A DNA stretch of 64,000 nt from Streptococcus australis (GTDB lineage Bacteria; Bacillota; Bacilli; Lactobacillales; Streptococcaceae). Positions 16,183-25,336 of this stretch are shown one piece after another. The stretch lies in assembly GCF_003943615.1 (NCBI RefSeq), contig NZ_RJPZ01000006.1, forward strand, positions 1-64,000. Direction: 5' to 3'. Under the pieces are notes generated by a model. It was given only the letters and a program-made list of their open reading frames with translations, did not search any database and had not been told where the DNA came from. Made by a program: the position numbers and the translations under genes. Each line of letters starts with the position of its first letter. Position 1 is the first letter of the stretch.

Positions 16183-16420
16183 GAAAATAGAGTCTTCTAA
16201 AAAACTTTCCTTAGGTGAGTACGGACGTCAGCGAACTTCTACGAAGTTTCATGACTTAGTTTTGAGCCTAGGGTCTCAAAACTCCCGAGTGCCTGAAACA
16301 ATTAGGTTTCAGGCACTTTTCTCACAGCGGAAAGTTTTAGATCCGCTTAAATGACTCAAAAAATAGAATCCTTTTTTTGAAGAATCGCCTAGTTATTTTC
16401 TGTAAAAAATTTGTCTACAT
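16183..16420 (+). repeat. Structured interspersed repeat family 2, copy A
   Basis: Outer stem AAAACTTTCC (16201-16210) with GGAAAGTTTT (16329-16338), extended by GAGTC (16190-16194) with GACTC (16353-16357). Inside: GTGAG with CTCAC; hairpin 1 GAACTTC/GAAGTTTC; hairpin 2 AGTTTTGAG (16258-16266) with CTCAAAACT (16275-16283); hairpin 3 GTGCCTGAAAC/GTTTCAGGCAC. A T7 run follows at about 16372-16378 and then a linker ending GTCTAC (16413-16418). The last hundred bases before the next gene are AT-rich with an AAAGTCTG/CAGACTTTTT pairing and no other feature. Confidence 0.82.
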
Positions 16421-16575
16421 TCTAAAGTCTGCTTTTCTGATGAGATAGGAAGAAGAGGTAAATTAAATCGTCAGACTTTTTACAGAATCTCTCTTTTCCG
16501 TTGAAATTCTATCTAAAGATAGGGATTTATGATAAAATAAAGTGTTACAACTAAAGGTATGAATAAAGGAAGGCT

Positions 16576-17154
16576 ATGCGCAAAGAAATATCCCCTGAAT
16601 TATTTAATTATAATAAATATCCTGGACCGGAATTTCATCTGGTCGGCAATCAAGTGCTAGCAGAACAATTGACATTTGAGCTGGTTGAGAACCAAAATGA
16701 AGCCTTTGATGCGACGGTCTTTGGTCAGCGTTTTTCAGAGGTTTTAACCAAATTTGATTATATTGTCGGTGATTGGAGCAATGAACAGCTGCGTCTACGT
16801 GGCTTCTATAAAGATGATCGTCCGGTCACAGATGCAGAGAAAATTAGCCGCCTGGAAGATTATTTATTAGAATACTGTAGCTATGGCTGTGCTTATTTTG
16901 TCCTAGAAAATGCAGAACCCCGTAGAGCATCCTTTGACAAGAAATCTTCTCCGAAGCAACAGGAAGAGGGCAATCGATCTGCTAAGCGTGGCGGTCGTCA
17001 AAATCGCCGAAATCGTTCTAAAAATCAGCAACGAGAACGTGAACAAGAGCAAAAACAAAAGACTTCTCAACCAAAGAAAAAGAACCGTCAGCGGTCTAGA
17101 AAAAAAGATGCACAGGGTGAGCAAGAACGCCACTTTGTCATCCGTCAAAAGTAA
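16576..17154 (+). CDS. YutD-like protein with basic C-terminal tail
   Basis: 192 residues. The first 125 residues match the YutD-like family (FHLVGNQVLAEQLTFELVEN, FDYIVGDWSNEQLRLRGFY); the rest is a low-complexity tail of K, R, Q and E residues that looks RNA-binding or disordered. Function is unknown. It is 18 bp upstream of rlmN, an arrangement common in streptococci, and shares a transcript with it. A TAAAAT -10-like string lies about 35 bp upstream. The long basic tail suggests ribosome or RNA association, which is inference. Confidence 0.85.
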   Translation: MRKEISPELFNYNKYPGPEFHLVGNQVLAEQLTFELVENQNEAFDATVFGQRFSEVLTKFDYIVGDWSNEQLRLRGFYKDDRPVTDAEKISRLEDYLLEYCSYGCAYFVLENAEPRRASFDKKSSPKQQEEGNRSAKRGGRQNRRNRSKNQQREREQEQKQKTSQPKKKNRQRSRKKDAQGEQERHFVIRQK

Positions 17155-17172
17155 AGAGAGAAAAGAGATAAG

Positions 17173-18261
17173 ATGAAACCTTCAATTTATGGCCTGACTC
17201 GACAAGAACTGATCGAGTGGGCAGAAGAACATGGTGAAAAGAAATTCCGAGCAACCCAAATATGGGAATGGCTCTATCGGAAACGTGTCCAGTCATTTGA
17301 AGAAATGACCAACCTATCTAAGAGCTTGATCGAAATATTGAATGATCAGTTCGTGATCAATCCTTTGAAACAACGGATCGTGCAAGAATCAGCAGATGGG
17401 ACTGTCAAATACCTCTTTGAATTGCCAGATGGCATGTTGATCGAGACAGTTTTGATGCGCCAACATTATGGCTTGTCAGTCTGTGTCACCACTCAGGTAG
17501 GGTGCAACATCGGCTGTACCTTCTGTGCATCTGGTTTGATCAAGAAACAACGCGACTTGAACAGTGGGGAAATCGTTGCCCAAATCATGCTGGTTCAAAA
17601 GTACTTTGACGAACGTGGTCAAGACGAGCGTGTCAGCCATATCGTTGTGATGGGAATTGGTGAGCCCTTTGATAACTACAAGAATGTCTTGAGCTTTGTC
17701 CGTACGGTCAATGATGACAAGGGACTGGCTATCGGTGCCCGCCACATTACCGTTTCAACTTCTGGCTTGGCTCATAAGATTCGTGATTTTGCTAATGAAG
17801 GTGTTCAGGTCAACTTGGCAGTATCACTTCATGCTCCCAACAATGACTTGCGTTCCAGCATCATGAAAATCAACCGCGCTTTCCCAATCGAGAAATTATT
17901 TGCGGCGATTGAGTACTATATCGAAACGACCAACCGTCGGGTAACCTTCGAGTACATCATGCTCAATGAAGTCAATGATGGGGTGGAGCAAGCCTTGGAA
18001 TTGGCAGAACTCCTTAAAAAGATCAAGAAGCTATCTTATGTCAACTTGATTCCTTACAACCCAGTTAGTGAGCATGACCAATATAGTCGGAGCCCAAGAG
18101 AGCGCGTGATGGCCTTTTATGACACCTTGAAGAAAAACGGAGTCAACTGCGTGGTTCGTCAAGAGCATGGTACGGATATCGATGCAGCTTGTGGTCAATT
18201 GCGTTCTAATACGATGAAAAGAGACCGGGAGAAAGCCATTGTTGAACAAATTCAACCGTAA
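17173..18261 (+). CDS. rlmN: 23S rRNA (adenine2503-C2)/tRNA (adenine37-C2)-methyltransferase RlmN
   Basis: 362 residues, normal for the family. The radical SAM cluster motif is [12 protein letters not shown] (CxxxCxxC), and the C-terminal Cys in [12 protein letters not shown] is the second catalytic Cys that forms the protein-RNA adduct. The protein methylates C2 of A2503 in 23S rRNA and A37 of some tRNAs. It follows the YutD-like gene and overlaps a VanZ-like gene by 23 bp. Confidence 0.97.
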   Translation: MKPSIYGLTRQELIEWAEEHGEKKFRATQIWEWLYRKRVQSFEEMTNLSKSLIEILNDQFVINPLKQRIVQESADGTVKYLFELPDGMLIETVLMRQHYGLSVCVTTQVGCNIGCTFCASGLIKKQRDLNSGEIVAQIMLVQKYFDERGQDERVSHIVVMGIGEPFDNYKNVLSFVRTVNDDKGLAIGARHITVSTSGLAHKIRDFANEGVQVNLAVSLHAPNNDLRSSIMKINRAFPIEKLFAAIEYYIETTNRRVTFEYIMLNEVNDGVEQALELAELLKKIKKLSYVNLIPYNPVSEHDQYSRSPRERVMAFYDTLKKNGVNCVVRQEHGTDIDAACGQLRSNTMKRDREKAIVEQIQP

Positions 18262-18772
18262 CAACGGGCTGATAGAACAAGGGCAATTAACAAATAAAGG
18301 AAGACAACTGCTACTAGGTGGCAGTTTCTTCTATTTTGTTCTGCTCTGTCTCATGTGTTTTCTCCCCCAACGGCCTGAATCAGGAATGGAAACACCTGGT
18401 ATCCAACATTTTGGGCGAGTAGTCGTATTGCTGATTCCCTTTAATTCCCTCATCAACCTAGGTCAAGTGACCAGTCTGGTCCAGCTGATCAAGGTGCTTG
18501 TACAAAATATAGCCAACATCTTTCTTTTATTCCCTTTGGTCTTTCAACTGCTTTGGCTCTGCCCTTGGTTAGGTACTCGGAAACGGGTCCTTTGCTTTAG
18601 TCTGGGGATGAGTTTGTGGATCGAGCTCAGTCAGATTGTCCTAGACCTCTTATTTGATTTCAATCGGGTGTTTGAGATAGATGATCTATGGACCAATACC
18701 CTGGGAGGTTACCTAGCCTATCTGTGTTTTAAATGGCTACAAGCTTCTATGAGTAAGGACAAGCCATCTTAG
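18239..18772 (+). CDS. VanZ-like membrane protein
   Basis: 177 residues if translated from TTG 18239, which has GGAGA 6 bp upstream inside rlmN. Four predicted membrane helices; the pattern [30 protein letters not shown] and [19 protein letters not shown] with R/D residues between helices matches VanZ-like proteins. In enterococci VanZ confers low teicoplanin resistance; most chromosomal homologues, including streptococcal ones, have no defined role. It overlaps the end of rlmN and is therefore part of that operon. Confidence 0.88.
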   Translation: MLNKFNRNNGLIEQGQLTNKGRQLLLGGSFFYFVLLCLMCFLPQRPESGMETPGIQHFGRVVVLLIPFNSLINLGQVTSLVQLIKVLVQNIANIFLLFPLVFQLLWLCPWLGTRKRVLCFSLGMSLWIELSQIVLDLLFDFNRVFEIDDLWTNTLGGYLAYLCFKWLQASMSKDKPS

Positions 18773-18817
18773 TTTTGTACAAAATCCGAACGATTGAAGA
18801 TGATTTCAAATTTTGGG

Positions 18818-18846
18818 TTGACAAACGATAGGTAGGAAGCTATAAT
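18818..18846 (+). promoter_or_regulatory. trpB promoter
   Basis: TTGACA (18818-18823) and TATAAT (18841-18846) are both consensus and 17 bp apart, one of the strongest promoters in the window. Transcription should begin about 18853 and read the T-box leader. Confidence 0.85.
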
Positions 18847-18852
18847 AGCTAC

Positions 18853-19110
18853 AAGACATCAGAAAAGTAGAGATTTTTCTCACTTCCAGGGAGCTTGTGG
18901 TCATTGTGAACAAGCAGTGGTGGATCTTGAAATGGGCTGATGCGTTTATGATGATGAATTTGAAACAATAAAAATTCGGTGAGCACACCTTATCGTGCAG
19001 CCTGTTGCTAGACAGGTCAGAGATGTAGGAGAAAGAATGTCTTCCTACAATAGAGGTGGCACCGCGGTATCGAATCGTCCTCACACAGATTTTTCTGTGT
19101 GAGGTTTTTT
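18853..19110 (+). promoter_or_regulatory. T-box riboswitch, probably tRNA-Trp specific
   Basis: The T-box core AGAGGTGGCACCGCGG lies at 19052-19067. The bulge UGGC would pair with an acceptor end carrying discriminator G, as in tRNA-Trp. A TGG at 18933-18935, in the loop context GAAATGGGC, is the likely specifier codon. The terminator CCTCACACAGA/TCTGTGTGAGG with a T6 run (19079-19110) would form when tRNA-Trp is charged; uncharged tRNA should favour the antiterminator and trpB expression. Confidence 0.9.
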
Positions 19111-19206
19111 GTATCTCAAAAGGACCCTGTGAGACTGCAGCTCAAAGGACCAGAGAGAGAAAAAGATCATAAACAGAATTGAAGATATAGAAAAGAGGAC
19201 ACAATC

Positions 19207-20394
19207 ATGACAGAAACAAAAGGCTATTTCGGACAATTTGGTGGGTCTTTCGTACCAGAACCTATTCAAAACTTGCTCGATCAATTAGAGGCAACCTTTG
19301 AACAGTACAAAAATGACCCAGAATTTATCGCAGAATACAAGCATTATCTGAAAGATTATTCTGGACGGGAAACACCGCTCTACTTTGCAGAAAGTTTGAC
19401 AGAGCATTTAGGTGGGGCGAAAATTTATTTGAAACGTGAAGACCTGAATCACCTAGGTTCGCATAAATTGAATAACGTCTTGGGGCAAATTCTCTTGGCT
19501 AAGCGCATGGGCAAAAACCGCGTGATTGCTGAAACAGGAGCCGGTCAACATGGTGTAGCTACAGCAGCTGCGGCAGCTAAGTTCGGCATGGCATGTGATG
19601 TCTACATGGGGGCAGAAGACGTTGAACGCCAACGTCTCAATGTCTTCCGCATGGAAATGATGGGGGCAACTGTTCATGCCGTTGAAACAGGTACGAAGAC
19701 CTTGAAAGATGCCGTAGATGCTGCTTTTGGAGCATGGATGGCGGATCTGGATGCTTTTTATGTCTTGGGTTCTGCTGTTGGCCCTCACCCTTATCCAACC
19801 ATTGTGCATGAATTCCAAAAAGTCATCAGTGAAGAATCAAAACGCCAAATCTTAGAAAAAGAAGGTCGTTTGCCAGACTATGTCATTGCCTGTGTCGGTG
19901 GTGGATCCAATGCCATTGGTGCCTTCTCCCAATATGTAGGCGATGAGGAAGTCAAATTGGTCGGTGTTGAAGCGGCAGGACATGGCTTGGATACAGATCA
20001 GCACGCAGCGACCATGACCAAGGGGACTGTAGGAGTTGTCGATGGAATGAAGACCTATGCTGTCTTTGGCGAAGATGGAAAAGTAGCACCAGTGTACTCG
20101 ATTTCTGCCGGTTTGGATTACCCAGGGGTTGGACCAGAGCATGCCTTCTTTAAAGATTCTGGTCGTGTCGAATATGTGGCGGCGACAGATGATGAAGCAG
20201 TTCAAGCTCTTCTCCTCCTCAGTAAGACAGAAGGAATCCTCCCAGCTATTGAAAGTTCACATGCGATTGCAGAAGCTGTCAAACGTGCTCCACAATTGGA
20301 TAAAGACAAGATTATCATCATCAATGTTTCTGGACGTGGAGATAAGGACGTAGCTGCGATTGCAGATTATCTGGAAGCGAAAGCTGCAAAATAA
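19207..20394 (+). CDS. trpB: Tryptophan synthase beta chain, stand-alone
   Basis: 395 residues. PLP-binding Lys lies in HLGSHKLNN (most TrpB have HTGAHKINN), the catalytic Glu in AETGAGQHG, the phosphate-binding loop in [10 protein letters not shown], and GPHPYP is conserved. It condenses indole (or, with TrpA, indole-glycerol phosphate) with serine to give tryptophan. No trpA, C, D, E or F gene is in the window: the neighbours are a VanZ-like gene and a prepilin peptidase. With its own T-box it may serve indole salvage, or pair with TrpA encoded elsewhere. ATG 19207 has GAGG upstream. Confidence 0.95.
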   Translation: MTETKGYFGQFGGSFVPEPIQNLLDQLEATFEQYKNDPEFIAEYKHYLKDYSGRETPLYFAESLTEHLGGAKIYLKREDLNHLGSHKLNNVLGQILLAKRMGKNRVIAETGAGQHGVATAAAAAKFGMACDVYMGAEDVERQRLNVFRMEMMGATVHAVETGTKTLKDAVDAAFGAWMADLDAFYVLGSAVGPHPYPTIVHEFQKVISEESKRQILEKEGRLPDYVIACVGGGSNAIGAFSQYVGDEEVKLVGVEAAGHGLDTDQHAATMTKGTVGVVDGMKTYAVFGEDGKVAPVYSISAGLDYPGVGPEHAFFKDSGRVEYVAATDDEAVQALLLLSKTEGILPAIESSHAIAEAVKRAPQLDKDKIIIINVSGRGDKDVAAIADYLEAKAAK

Positions 20395-20400
20395 GAAATC

Positions 20401-21060
20401 TTATCTGCTAAAAATTGTAAAAAACAGTAAAGCATGATAACTCAGAAAAAGACAGGGAACAAAAGGAATCCGGTCTTTTTCTTTTTTAAAGAGGAAGGCC
20501 AGGAGACCAATGAGGGAAGCCCCTTGCATGACTAAGAGGACTTGGACAGCTGAGAGGGTCAAAGAAAAAGTAGCCAGTAAGAGAAAATCCCCTGCGCCAA
20601 TGCCGATGGAGTAAACAGCTGATAGGACTCCTAAGAAGAGAAAGACTCCCATCAAGAGGGTAGGGCTGGTGAAAAACAGGCAAAGAGCGTGAAGTACTAG
20701 CCAGAGGAGGAGCGGATACTCCATGGAGCGCAAATCATAGATGGCCAAAACGCAACTGCCAAGAAGAAGGAGCAGATGAGGGATGGGAAGAATCCCCTGA
20801 TAGCACAGCAAAAAAAGGAGGCCACTCCAGGCTTCAAAAAGGGCATACCAATAAGGAAGGGGGCTCTGGCAGTAACGGCAATGGAATCGAAAAAGACATT
20901 GCGAAAGAATAGGAATCAGGTCCAGAGGTCTTAAGGTCTGCTGACAGTAGTCGCAATGACTCCTTGGACGAATGATGGAGCTTTCTGGAAAGCGGTCAAT
21001 CACAAGACCTAAAAAGGAGGCGATACAGGCGCCGACTGTAAAAAAATAGAAGTTGATCAT
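20401..21060 (-). CDS. Type IV prepilin peptidase (CilC/CclA-like)
   Basis: 219 residues with about six to seven membrane helices. The cytoplasmic zinc-binding loop has two pairs, CDYC and CRYC, and the two catalytic aspartates are in IYDLRSMEYP and in GAGDFLLL (GxGD). It cleaves the leader of ComGC-type pseudopilins needed for DNA uptake, and often methylates the new N-terminus. It is convergent with trpB with only 6 bp between the stops. In pneumococcus cilC is induced in late competence; no cin-box was recognised upstream here. Confidence 0.93.
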   Translation of the reverse strand: MINFYFFTVGACIASFLGLVIDRFPESSIIRPRSHCDYCQQTLRPLDLIPILSQCLFRFHCRYCQSPLPYWYALFEAWSGLLFLLCYQGILPIPHLLLLLGSCVLAIYDLRSMEYPLLLWLVLHALCLFFTSPTLLMGVFLFLGVLSAVYSIGIGAGDFLLLATFSLTLSAVQVLLVMQGASLIGLLAFLFKKEKDRIPFVPCLFLSYHALLFFTIFSR

Positions 21061-21096
21061 ACTTATAATATTCGTAAAAAAGATGACTAATGACGA

Positions 21097-21196
21097 TTAG
21101 AAATGAAATAATTTTCTAACTTTTCTTATTTAAGCATTTTCTCTTGCATTTCTTAATTAGAAGGATTATAATATAACTAAATTAGAATAATTCTAA
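21097..21196 (+). promoter_or_regulatory. dpr promoter with PerR-type box
   Basis: TTGCAT (21144-21149) and TATAAT (21167-21172) are 17 bp apart. TTAGAATAATTCTAA (21182-21196) is a perfect 7-1-7 palindrome differing from the PerR consensus TTATAATNATTATAA by one base per half-site, placed over the early transcribed region. A second looser dyad TTAGAAA/TTTCTAA spans 21097-21119, upstream of the -35. Confidence 0.78.
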
Positions 21197-21213
21197 AAAA
21201 GGAGAAACTATTT

Positions 21214-21741
21214 ATGACAACAATTAAAAAAGAAGCAGCAAAAGACGTAGCAACATTTGCAACCATCAGCGAAGTAAGCAAGAGTCTGACCGATACAAAA
21301 GCGGTTTTGAATCAAGTGGTGGCAGACCTTTATGTCGCTCATATTGCCTTGCACCAAGTACACTGGTATATGCGTGGTCGTGGCTTCCTCGTATGGCATC
21401 CAAAAATGGATGAGTACATGGAAAGCTTGGATGCGACTCTTGATGAAGTGAGTGAACGCTTGATTACCTTGGGTGGTGCCCCATATGCTAGCATGGTTGA
21501 GTTCTTGGAACACAGCAATATCCAAGAAGAAAAAGGTTCATTTGAACGCTCTATGGAAGAAAATTTGGGACGTGTCCTTTCTATCTTCCGCTATTTGGTA
21601 AGTCTTTATCAAAAAGCCTTGGATATCACAGATGCTGAAGGAGATGACGTGACCAACGATATCTTTGTTGGTGCCAAAGCTGAATTGGAAAAACATATCT
21701 GGATGATTGCCGCTGAATTAGGTCAAGCACCAGGTTTGTAA
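21214..21741 (+). CDS. dpr: Dps-like peroxide resistance protein Dpr
   Basis: 175 residues. The ferroxidase-site pattern of Dps proteins is present: HQVHWYMRGRGFLVWHPKMDEY, quoted as HQVHWYMRG and FLVWHPKMDEYME, then DEVSERLITLGG. Dpr forms a dodecamer that stores iron and prevents Fenton chemistry, essential for aerobic growth of H2O2-producing streptococci that lack catalase. It is monocistronic, with a strong promoter, a PerR-type box and its own terminator. A Fur/PerR-family regulator is encoded at 55879 and is the obvious candidate repressor. Confidence 0.96.
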   Translation: MTTIKKEAAKDVATFATISEVSKSLTDTKAVLNQVVADLYVAHIALHQVHWYMRGRGFLVWHPKMDEYMESLDATLDEVSERLITLGGAPYASMVEFLEHSNIQEEKGSFERSMEENLGRVLSIFRYLVSLYQKALDITDAEGDDVTNDIFVGAKAELEKHIWMIAAELGQAPGL

Positions 21742-21758
21742 TCTGAAAATAAACAAAT

Positions 21759-21787
21759 GAGCCTTCCTTGATTGGGAGGCTCGTTTT
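21759..21787 (+). terminator. dpr terminator
   Basis: GAGCCTTCC (21759-21767) pairs with GGGAGGCTC (21774-21782) and runs into GTTTTTG. Confidence 0.85.
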
Positions 21788-21829
21788 TGTTTGGAGGAGA
21801 TTTTTCCTGTAAATAAAACAGGAGCTAAC

Positions 21830-21858
21830 TTGAAAATACTTGAAAGATTTGATAGAAT
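21830..21858 (+). promoter_or_regulatory. yqgQ promoter, apparently leaderless
   Basis: TTGAAA (21830-21835) and TAGAAT (21853-21858) are 17 bp apart. The ATG at 21865 begins 7 bases after the -10 and no Shine-Dalgarno sequence precedes it, so the mRNA should start at the start codon. Confidence 0.6.
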
Positions 21859-21864
21859 AAGCAC

Positions 21865-22083
21865 ATGAAAACCCTGTACGATGTTCAACAATTTCTGAAA
21901 AAATTTGGAATCATCATTTATGTCGGAAAACGGCTTTACGACATCGAATTGATGAAGATTGAATTGAAAAGGATCTATGACGCTGGGCTGATGGAAAAGC
22001 TAGATTATCTAGAAGCAGAAGCTGTCTTACGCAGAGAACACGCACAGGAATTACGTTATTTAGAAGAGGATAAAGAAAAGTGA
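21865..22083 (+). CDS. yqgQ: YqgQ-like protein (DUF910)
   Basis: 72 residues with YDVQQFLKKFGIIIYVGKRL at the N-terminus and an acidic helical C-terminus, typical of the small YqgQ family (a three-helix bundle; a nucleic-acid role has been proposed but is not established). In Firmicutes it is usually adjacent to a glucokinase or a rhodanese-domain gene; here it overlaps the rhodanese gene by 4 bp (GTGA). It appears to be translated from a leaderless message. Confidence 0.88.
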   Translation: MKTLYDVQQFLKKFGIIIYVGKRLYDIELMKIELKRIYDAGLMEKLDYLEAEAVLRREHAQELRYLEEDKEK

Positions 22084-22466
22084 GTTTAGTAAATATTTTA
22101 GTATGGTTGATTGTTTTAGCAATGTTCGGCTGGATGGGTTACAATTACTTCCGTATCCGTCGTGCTGCAAAAATTGTGGACAATGTAGAGTTTGAAGAAT
22201 TGATCCGCAAAGGTCAATTAGTGGACTTGCGTGATCCGAATGAATTCCACGCTAAGCATATTTTAGGGGCTCGGAACATTCCATCCAACCAATTGAAAGT
22301 GAGCCTGGGTGCCCTTCGAAAAGATAAACCTGTCTTGCTCTATGAGAACAGTCGTGGTTCCCGTGTGACCAATGCGGCCCTCTTCTTGAAAAAACAGGGT
22401 TATAAGGATATTTATATCTTGTCTTACGGTTTGGATTCATGGGATGGAAAAGTAAAAACGAACTAA
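22080..22466 (+). CDS. Membrane-anchored rhodanese-like protein (YqhL/YibN type)
   Basis: 128 residues starting with GTG in the GTGA overlap with yqgQ. One N-terminal membrane helix (LVWLIVLAMFGWMGY) is followed by a rhodanese domain (LVDLRDPNEFHAKHILGARN). At the position of the catalytic Cys loop the sequence is LLYENSRGSRV, with no Cys, so the domain is probably catalytically inactive as a sulfurtransferase. This is common among streptococcal members. Function is unknown. Confidence 0.85.
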   Translation: MSLVNILVWLIVLAMFGWMGYNYFRIRRAAKIVDNVEFEELIRKGQLVDLRDPNEFHAKHILGARNIPSNQLKVSLGALRKDKPVLLYENSRGSRVTNAALFLKKQGYKDIYILSYGLDSWDGKVKTN

Positions 22467-22470
22467 GATC

Positions 22471-22503
22471 AAAACTCCAGAAGTATAAGCTTCTGGAGTT
22501 TTT
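22471..22503. terminator. Bidirectional terminator between convergent genes
   Basis: AAAACTCCAGAAG (22471-22483) pairs perfectly with CTTCTGGAGTTTT (22490-22502), giving T-runs on both strands, for yqgQ-rhodanese and for the pseudouridine synthase gene. Confidence 0.85.
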
Positions 22504-23228
22504 TAGCGGGTTTCTTCTAGAAAAGAGCGAATTGCTTCACATTCGTGTGATGTGAGAGGACGATACTGGCCTTCTTTCAGTCCATCTTCTAAGGTAAAAG
22601 GTCCAAAGCGAACGCGTTTTAAGGCAGTGACTTTAACCCCAATGGCTAAAAACATCTTTTTCACCTGATGGAATTTCCCTTCAGATAGGGTGACCAGTGC
22701 TTGGCTTTCTTTGGGACTGGAGGTAAGGATTTCGAGTTTGGCTGGCTTACACCTGGTCCCGTCTAAAAAAGTGATCCCTTCTTGAAAACGATCGATATGA
22801 GCGGGTTCGAGAGGGCCGTTGACTGTTACCGCGTATTCTTTTTCGATATGGTATCGGGGATGAAGGAGTTGGAGACCTAGAGGTCCGTTGTCTGTGAGTA
22901 AGAGCAGACCGGAGGTATCCCGATCTAGCCGGTCGATAGGATAAGTATTGGGTGTTCGGTCTTCTGCTCGAAGGAGGTCAAGTACCGTAGCATGCTGGGC
23001 ATTCTTGGTAGCTGTCACCAGCCCTTGGGGCTTGTGGAGAAGAAAATAATGATGGGAACAGTCGGTAAGGACCCGATTTTTCCAGCGAACTTCTTGGAGG
23101 CCTGTATCTACATTTTGGGATAATTTTGTTGCAGCAAGTCCGTCGACCAGAATCTGCCTTTTAGCCAGGCTCTGTTTGATTTCTTTGCGAGGAATTTGGT
23201 AGTGGGCCAGTAATTGATCTAGTCTCAT
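22503..23228 (-). CDS. RsuA-family 16S rRNA pseudouridine synthase
   Basis: 241 residues: an N-terminal S4 domain (MRLDQLLAHYQIPRKEIKQ in part) and a pseudouridine synthase domain with the catalytic Asp in RLDRDTSGLLLL. RsuA converts U516 of 16S rRNA; the RsuA/RluB/RluE/RluF group is hard to subdivide by eye, so the exact target is not certain. It is monocistronic and convergent with the rhodanese gene. Confidence 0.9.
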   Translation of the reverse strand: MRLDQLLAHYQIPRKEIKQSLAKRQILVDGLAATKLSQNVDTGLQEVRWKNRVLTDCSHHYFLLHKPQGLVTATKNAQHATVLDLLRAEDRTPNTYPIDRLDRDTSGLLLLTDNGPLGLQLLHPRYHIEKEYAVTVNGPLEPAHIDRFQEGITFLDGTRCKPAKLEILTSSPKESQALVTLSEGKFHQVKKMFLAIGVKVTALKRVRFGPFTLEDGLKEGQYRPLTSHECEAIRSFLEETR

Positions 23229-23466
23229 AGAAGACAGAATAGCATGAAATGAAGAGAATCACAAGTATTCGGAAAAAGGGAGAAGAAAAGGGATTGAAGA
23301 ATTGAAAGATTTTCATGAATAGAGTGGTTAGGAGTGGGAATGAGAAAGAAGATTTCCGAAAGAAAGCATGAAAACATTTACACTTGTCTGAGTTATGCCA
23401 TTTGCTTAAAATTGTGGTATAATTGCTCAGTTAGAAAATAAATTTTTGAATACTGTAGAGGAAATC

Positions 23467-25314
23467 ATGACAAAATTAAGAGAAGATATCCGTAATATCG
23501 CGATTATCGCCCACGTCGACCACGGAAAAACAACCCTTGTTGACGAATTATTGAAACAATCTGAAACACTTGATGCACGTACTGAATTAGCTGAGCGTGC
23601 AATGGACTCAAACGATATTGAAAAAGAGCGTGGAATCACAATCCTTGCTAAAAATACAGCAGTTGCCTACAACGGAACTCGTATTAATATCATGGACACG
23701 CCAGGACACGCGGACTTCGGTGGAGAAGTTGAGCGTATCATGAAAATGGTTGACGGAGTTGTTTTGGTCGTAGATGCTTACGAAGGGACTATGCCACAGA
23801 CTCGTTTCGTATTGAAAAAAGCTTTGGAACAAGATCTTGTCCCAATCGTTGTCGTTAACAAAATCGACAAACCATCAGCTCGTCCAGCAGAAGTTGTAGA
23901 TGAAGTCTTGGAACTCTTCATCGAGCTTGGTGCAGATGATGACCAGCTTGATTTCCCAGTCGTTTATGCGTCAGCTATCAACGGAACATCTTCCTTGTCA
24001 GATGATCCAGCAGATCAAGAAAAGACGATGGCGCCAATCTTTGATACCATTATTGACCACATCCCAGCTCCGATTGATAACTCAGATGAGCCCCTTCAAT
24101 TCCAAGTGTCACTCTTGGACTATAATGACTTCGTAGGTCGTATTGGTATTGGACGTGTCTTCCGTGGGACAGTAAAAGTTGGTGACCAAGTTACCCTTTC
24201 TAAATTGGACGGTACAACCAAGAACTTCCGTGTTACAAAACTCTTCGGTTTCTTTGGTTTGGAACGTCGTGAAATCCAAGAAGCAAAAGCTGGTGATTTG
24301 ATTGCCGTTTCAGGTATGGAAGATATCTTCGTTGGTGAAACGATTACTCCTACAGACGCAGTTGAGGCATTGCCAGTTCTTCACATCGATGAGCCAACTC
24401 TTCAAATGACCTTCTTGGTCAACAACTCACCATTTGCTGGTCGTGAAGGTAAGTGGGTAACTTCTCGTAAGGTTGAAGAGCGCCTTCAAGCAGAATTGCA
24501 AACAGACGTTTCTCTTCGTGTAGAACCAACTGACTCGCCAGATAAATGGACTGTTTCAGGACGTGGGGAATTGCACTTGTCAATCCTGATCGAAACTATG
24601 CGTCGTGAGGGCTATGAGCTTCAAGTATCTCGTCCAGAAGTTATCGTAAAAGAGATTGACGGTGTCAAATGTGAGCCATTTGAGCGTGTGCAAATCGACA
24701 CACCAGAAGAATACCAAGGATCTGTTATCCAAAGTCTCTCTGAACGTAAGGGTGAAATGTTGGACATGATTGCAACTGGAAACGGGCAAACTCGTTTGGT
24801 CTTCCTAGTTCCTGCGCGTGGTTTGATTGGATACTCAACTGAGTTCTTGTCAATGACTCGTGGTTACGGAATCATGAACCATACTTTTGATCAATACTTG
24901 CCATTGATTCCAGGTGAAATCGGTGGACGTCACCGTGGTGCCCTCGTTTCTATCGATGCTGGTAAAGCAACAACTTACTCGATCATGTCGATTGAGGAAC
25001 GCGGTACGATCTTTGTCAACCCAGGTACTGAAGTTTACGAAGGAATGATTATCGGTGAGAATTCTCGTGAAAATGACTTGACCGTAAACATCACGAAAGC
25101 TAAACAAATGACTAACGTTCGTTCAGCTACTAAGGACCAAACAGCGGTTATCAAGACTCCTCGTATCTTAACGCTTGAAGAATCACTTGAGTTCTTGAAT
25201 GACGATGAATACATGGAAGTAACGCCTGAATCAATCCGTTTGCGTAAGCAAATCTTGAACAAGGCAGAGCGTGAAAAAGCAAACAAAAAGAAAAAATCAG
25301 CTGCAGCTGAATAA
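23467..25314 (+). CDS. typA: Ribosome-associated GTPase TypA/BipA
   Basis: 615 residues from ATG 23467 ([10 protein letters not shown]), which has GAGGAAA upstream; a TTG frame extension to 23446 is unlikely. G-motifs AHVDHGKTT (G1), [11 protein letters not shown] (G3) and [10 protein letters not shown] (G4) identify a translational GTPase with elongation-factor-like domains II, III and V and a TypA-specific C-terminus. It acts on ribosomes during stress and assembly. An extended -10 (TGG TATAAT) is about 40 bp upstream. Its followers are a DUF3165-type gene and murD, the usual streptococcal order. Confidence 0.97.
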   Translation: MTKLREDIRNIAIIAHVDHGKTTLVDELLKQSETLDARTELAERAMDSNDIEKERGITILAKNTAVAYNGTRINIMDTPGHADFGGEVERIMKMVDGVVLVVDAYEGTMPQTRFVLKKALEQDLVPIVVVNKIDKPSARPAEVVDEVLELFIELGADDDQLDFPVVYASAINGTSSLSDDPADQEKTMAPIFDTIIDHIPAPIDNSDEPLQFQVSLLDYNDFVGRIGIGRVFRGTVKVGDQVTLSKLDGTTKNFRVTKLFGFFGLERREIQEAKAGDLIAVSGMEDIFVGETITPTDAVEALPVLHIDEPTLQMTFLVNNSPFAGREGKWVTSRKVEERLQAELQTDVSLRVEPTDSPDKWTVSGRGELHLSILIETMRREGYELQVSRPEVIVKEIDGVKCEPFERVQIDTPEEYQGSVIQSLSERKGEMLDMIATGNGQTRLVFLVPARGLIGYSTEFLSMTRGYGIMNHTFDQYLPLIPGEIGGRHRGALVSIDAGKATTYSIMSIEERGTIFVNPGTEVYEGMIIGENSRENDLTVNITKAKQMTNVRSATKDQTAVIKTPRILTLEESLEFLNDDEYMEVTPESIRLRKQILNKAEREKANKKKKSAAAE

Positions 25315-25336
25315 GAAATAAGAAAGGAGTGACAAA

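Noticed and set aside
16183-16420. BOX, RUP or SPRITE repeat, or an IS-derived fragment
   Set aside because: The arms do not fit the BOX or RUP sequences I know, and no transposase fragment is adjacent. A search could change this.
18853-19110. A trp leader peptide attenuator
   Set aside because: The T-box core, UGGC bulge and terminator fully explain the leader; no leader peptide with tandem Trp codons is present.
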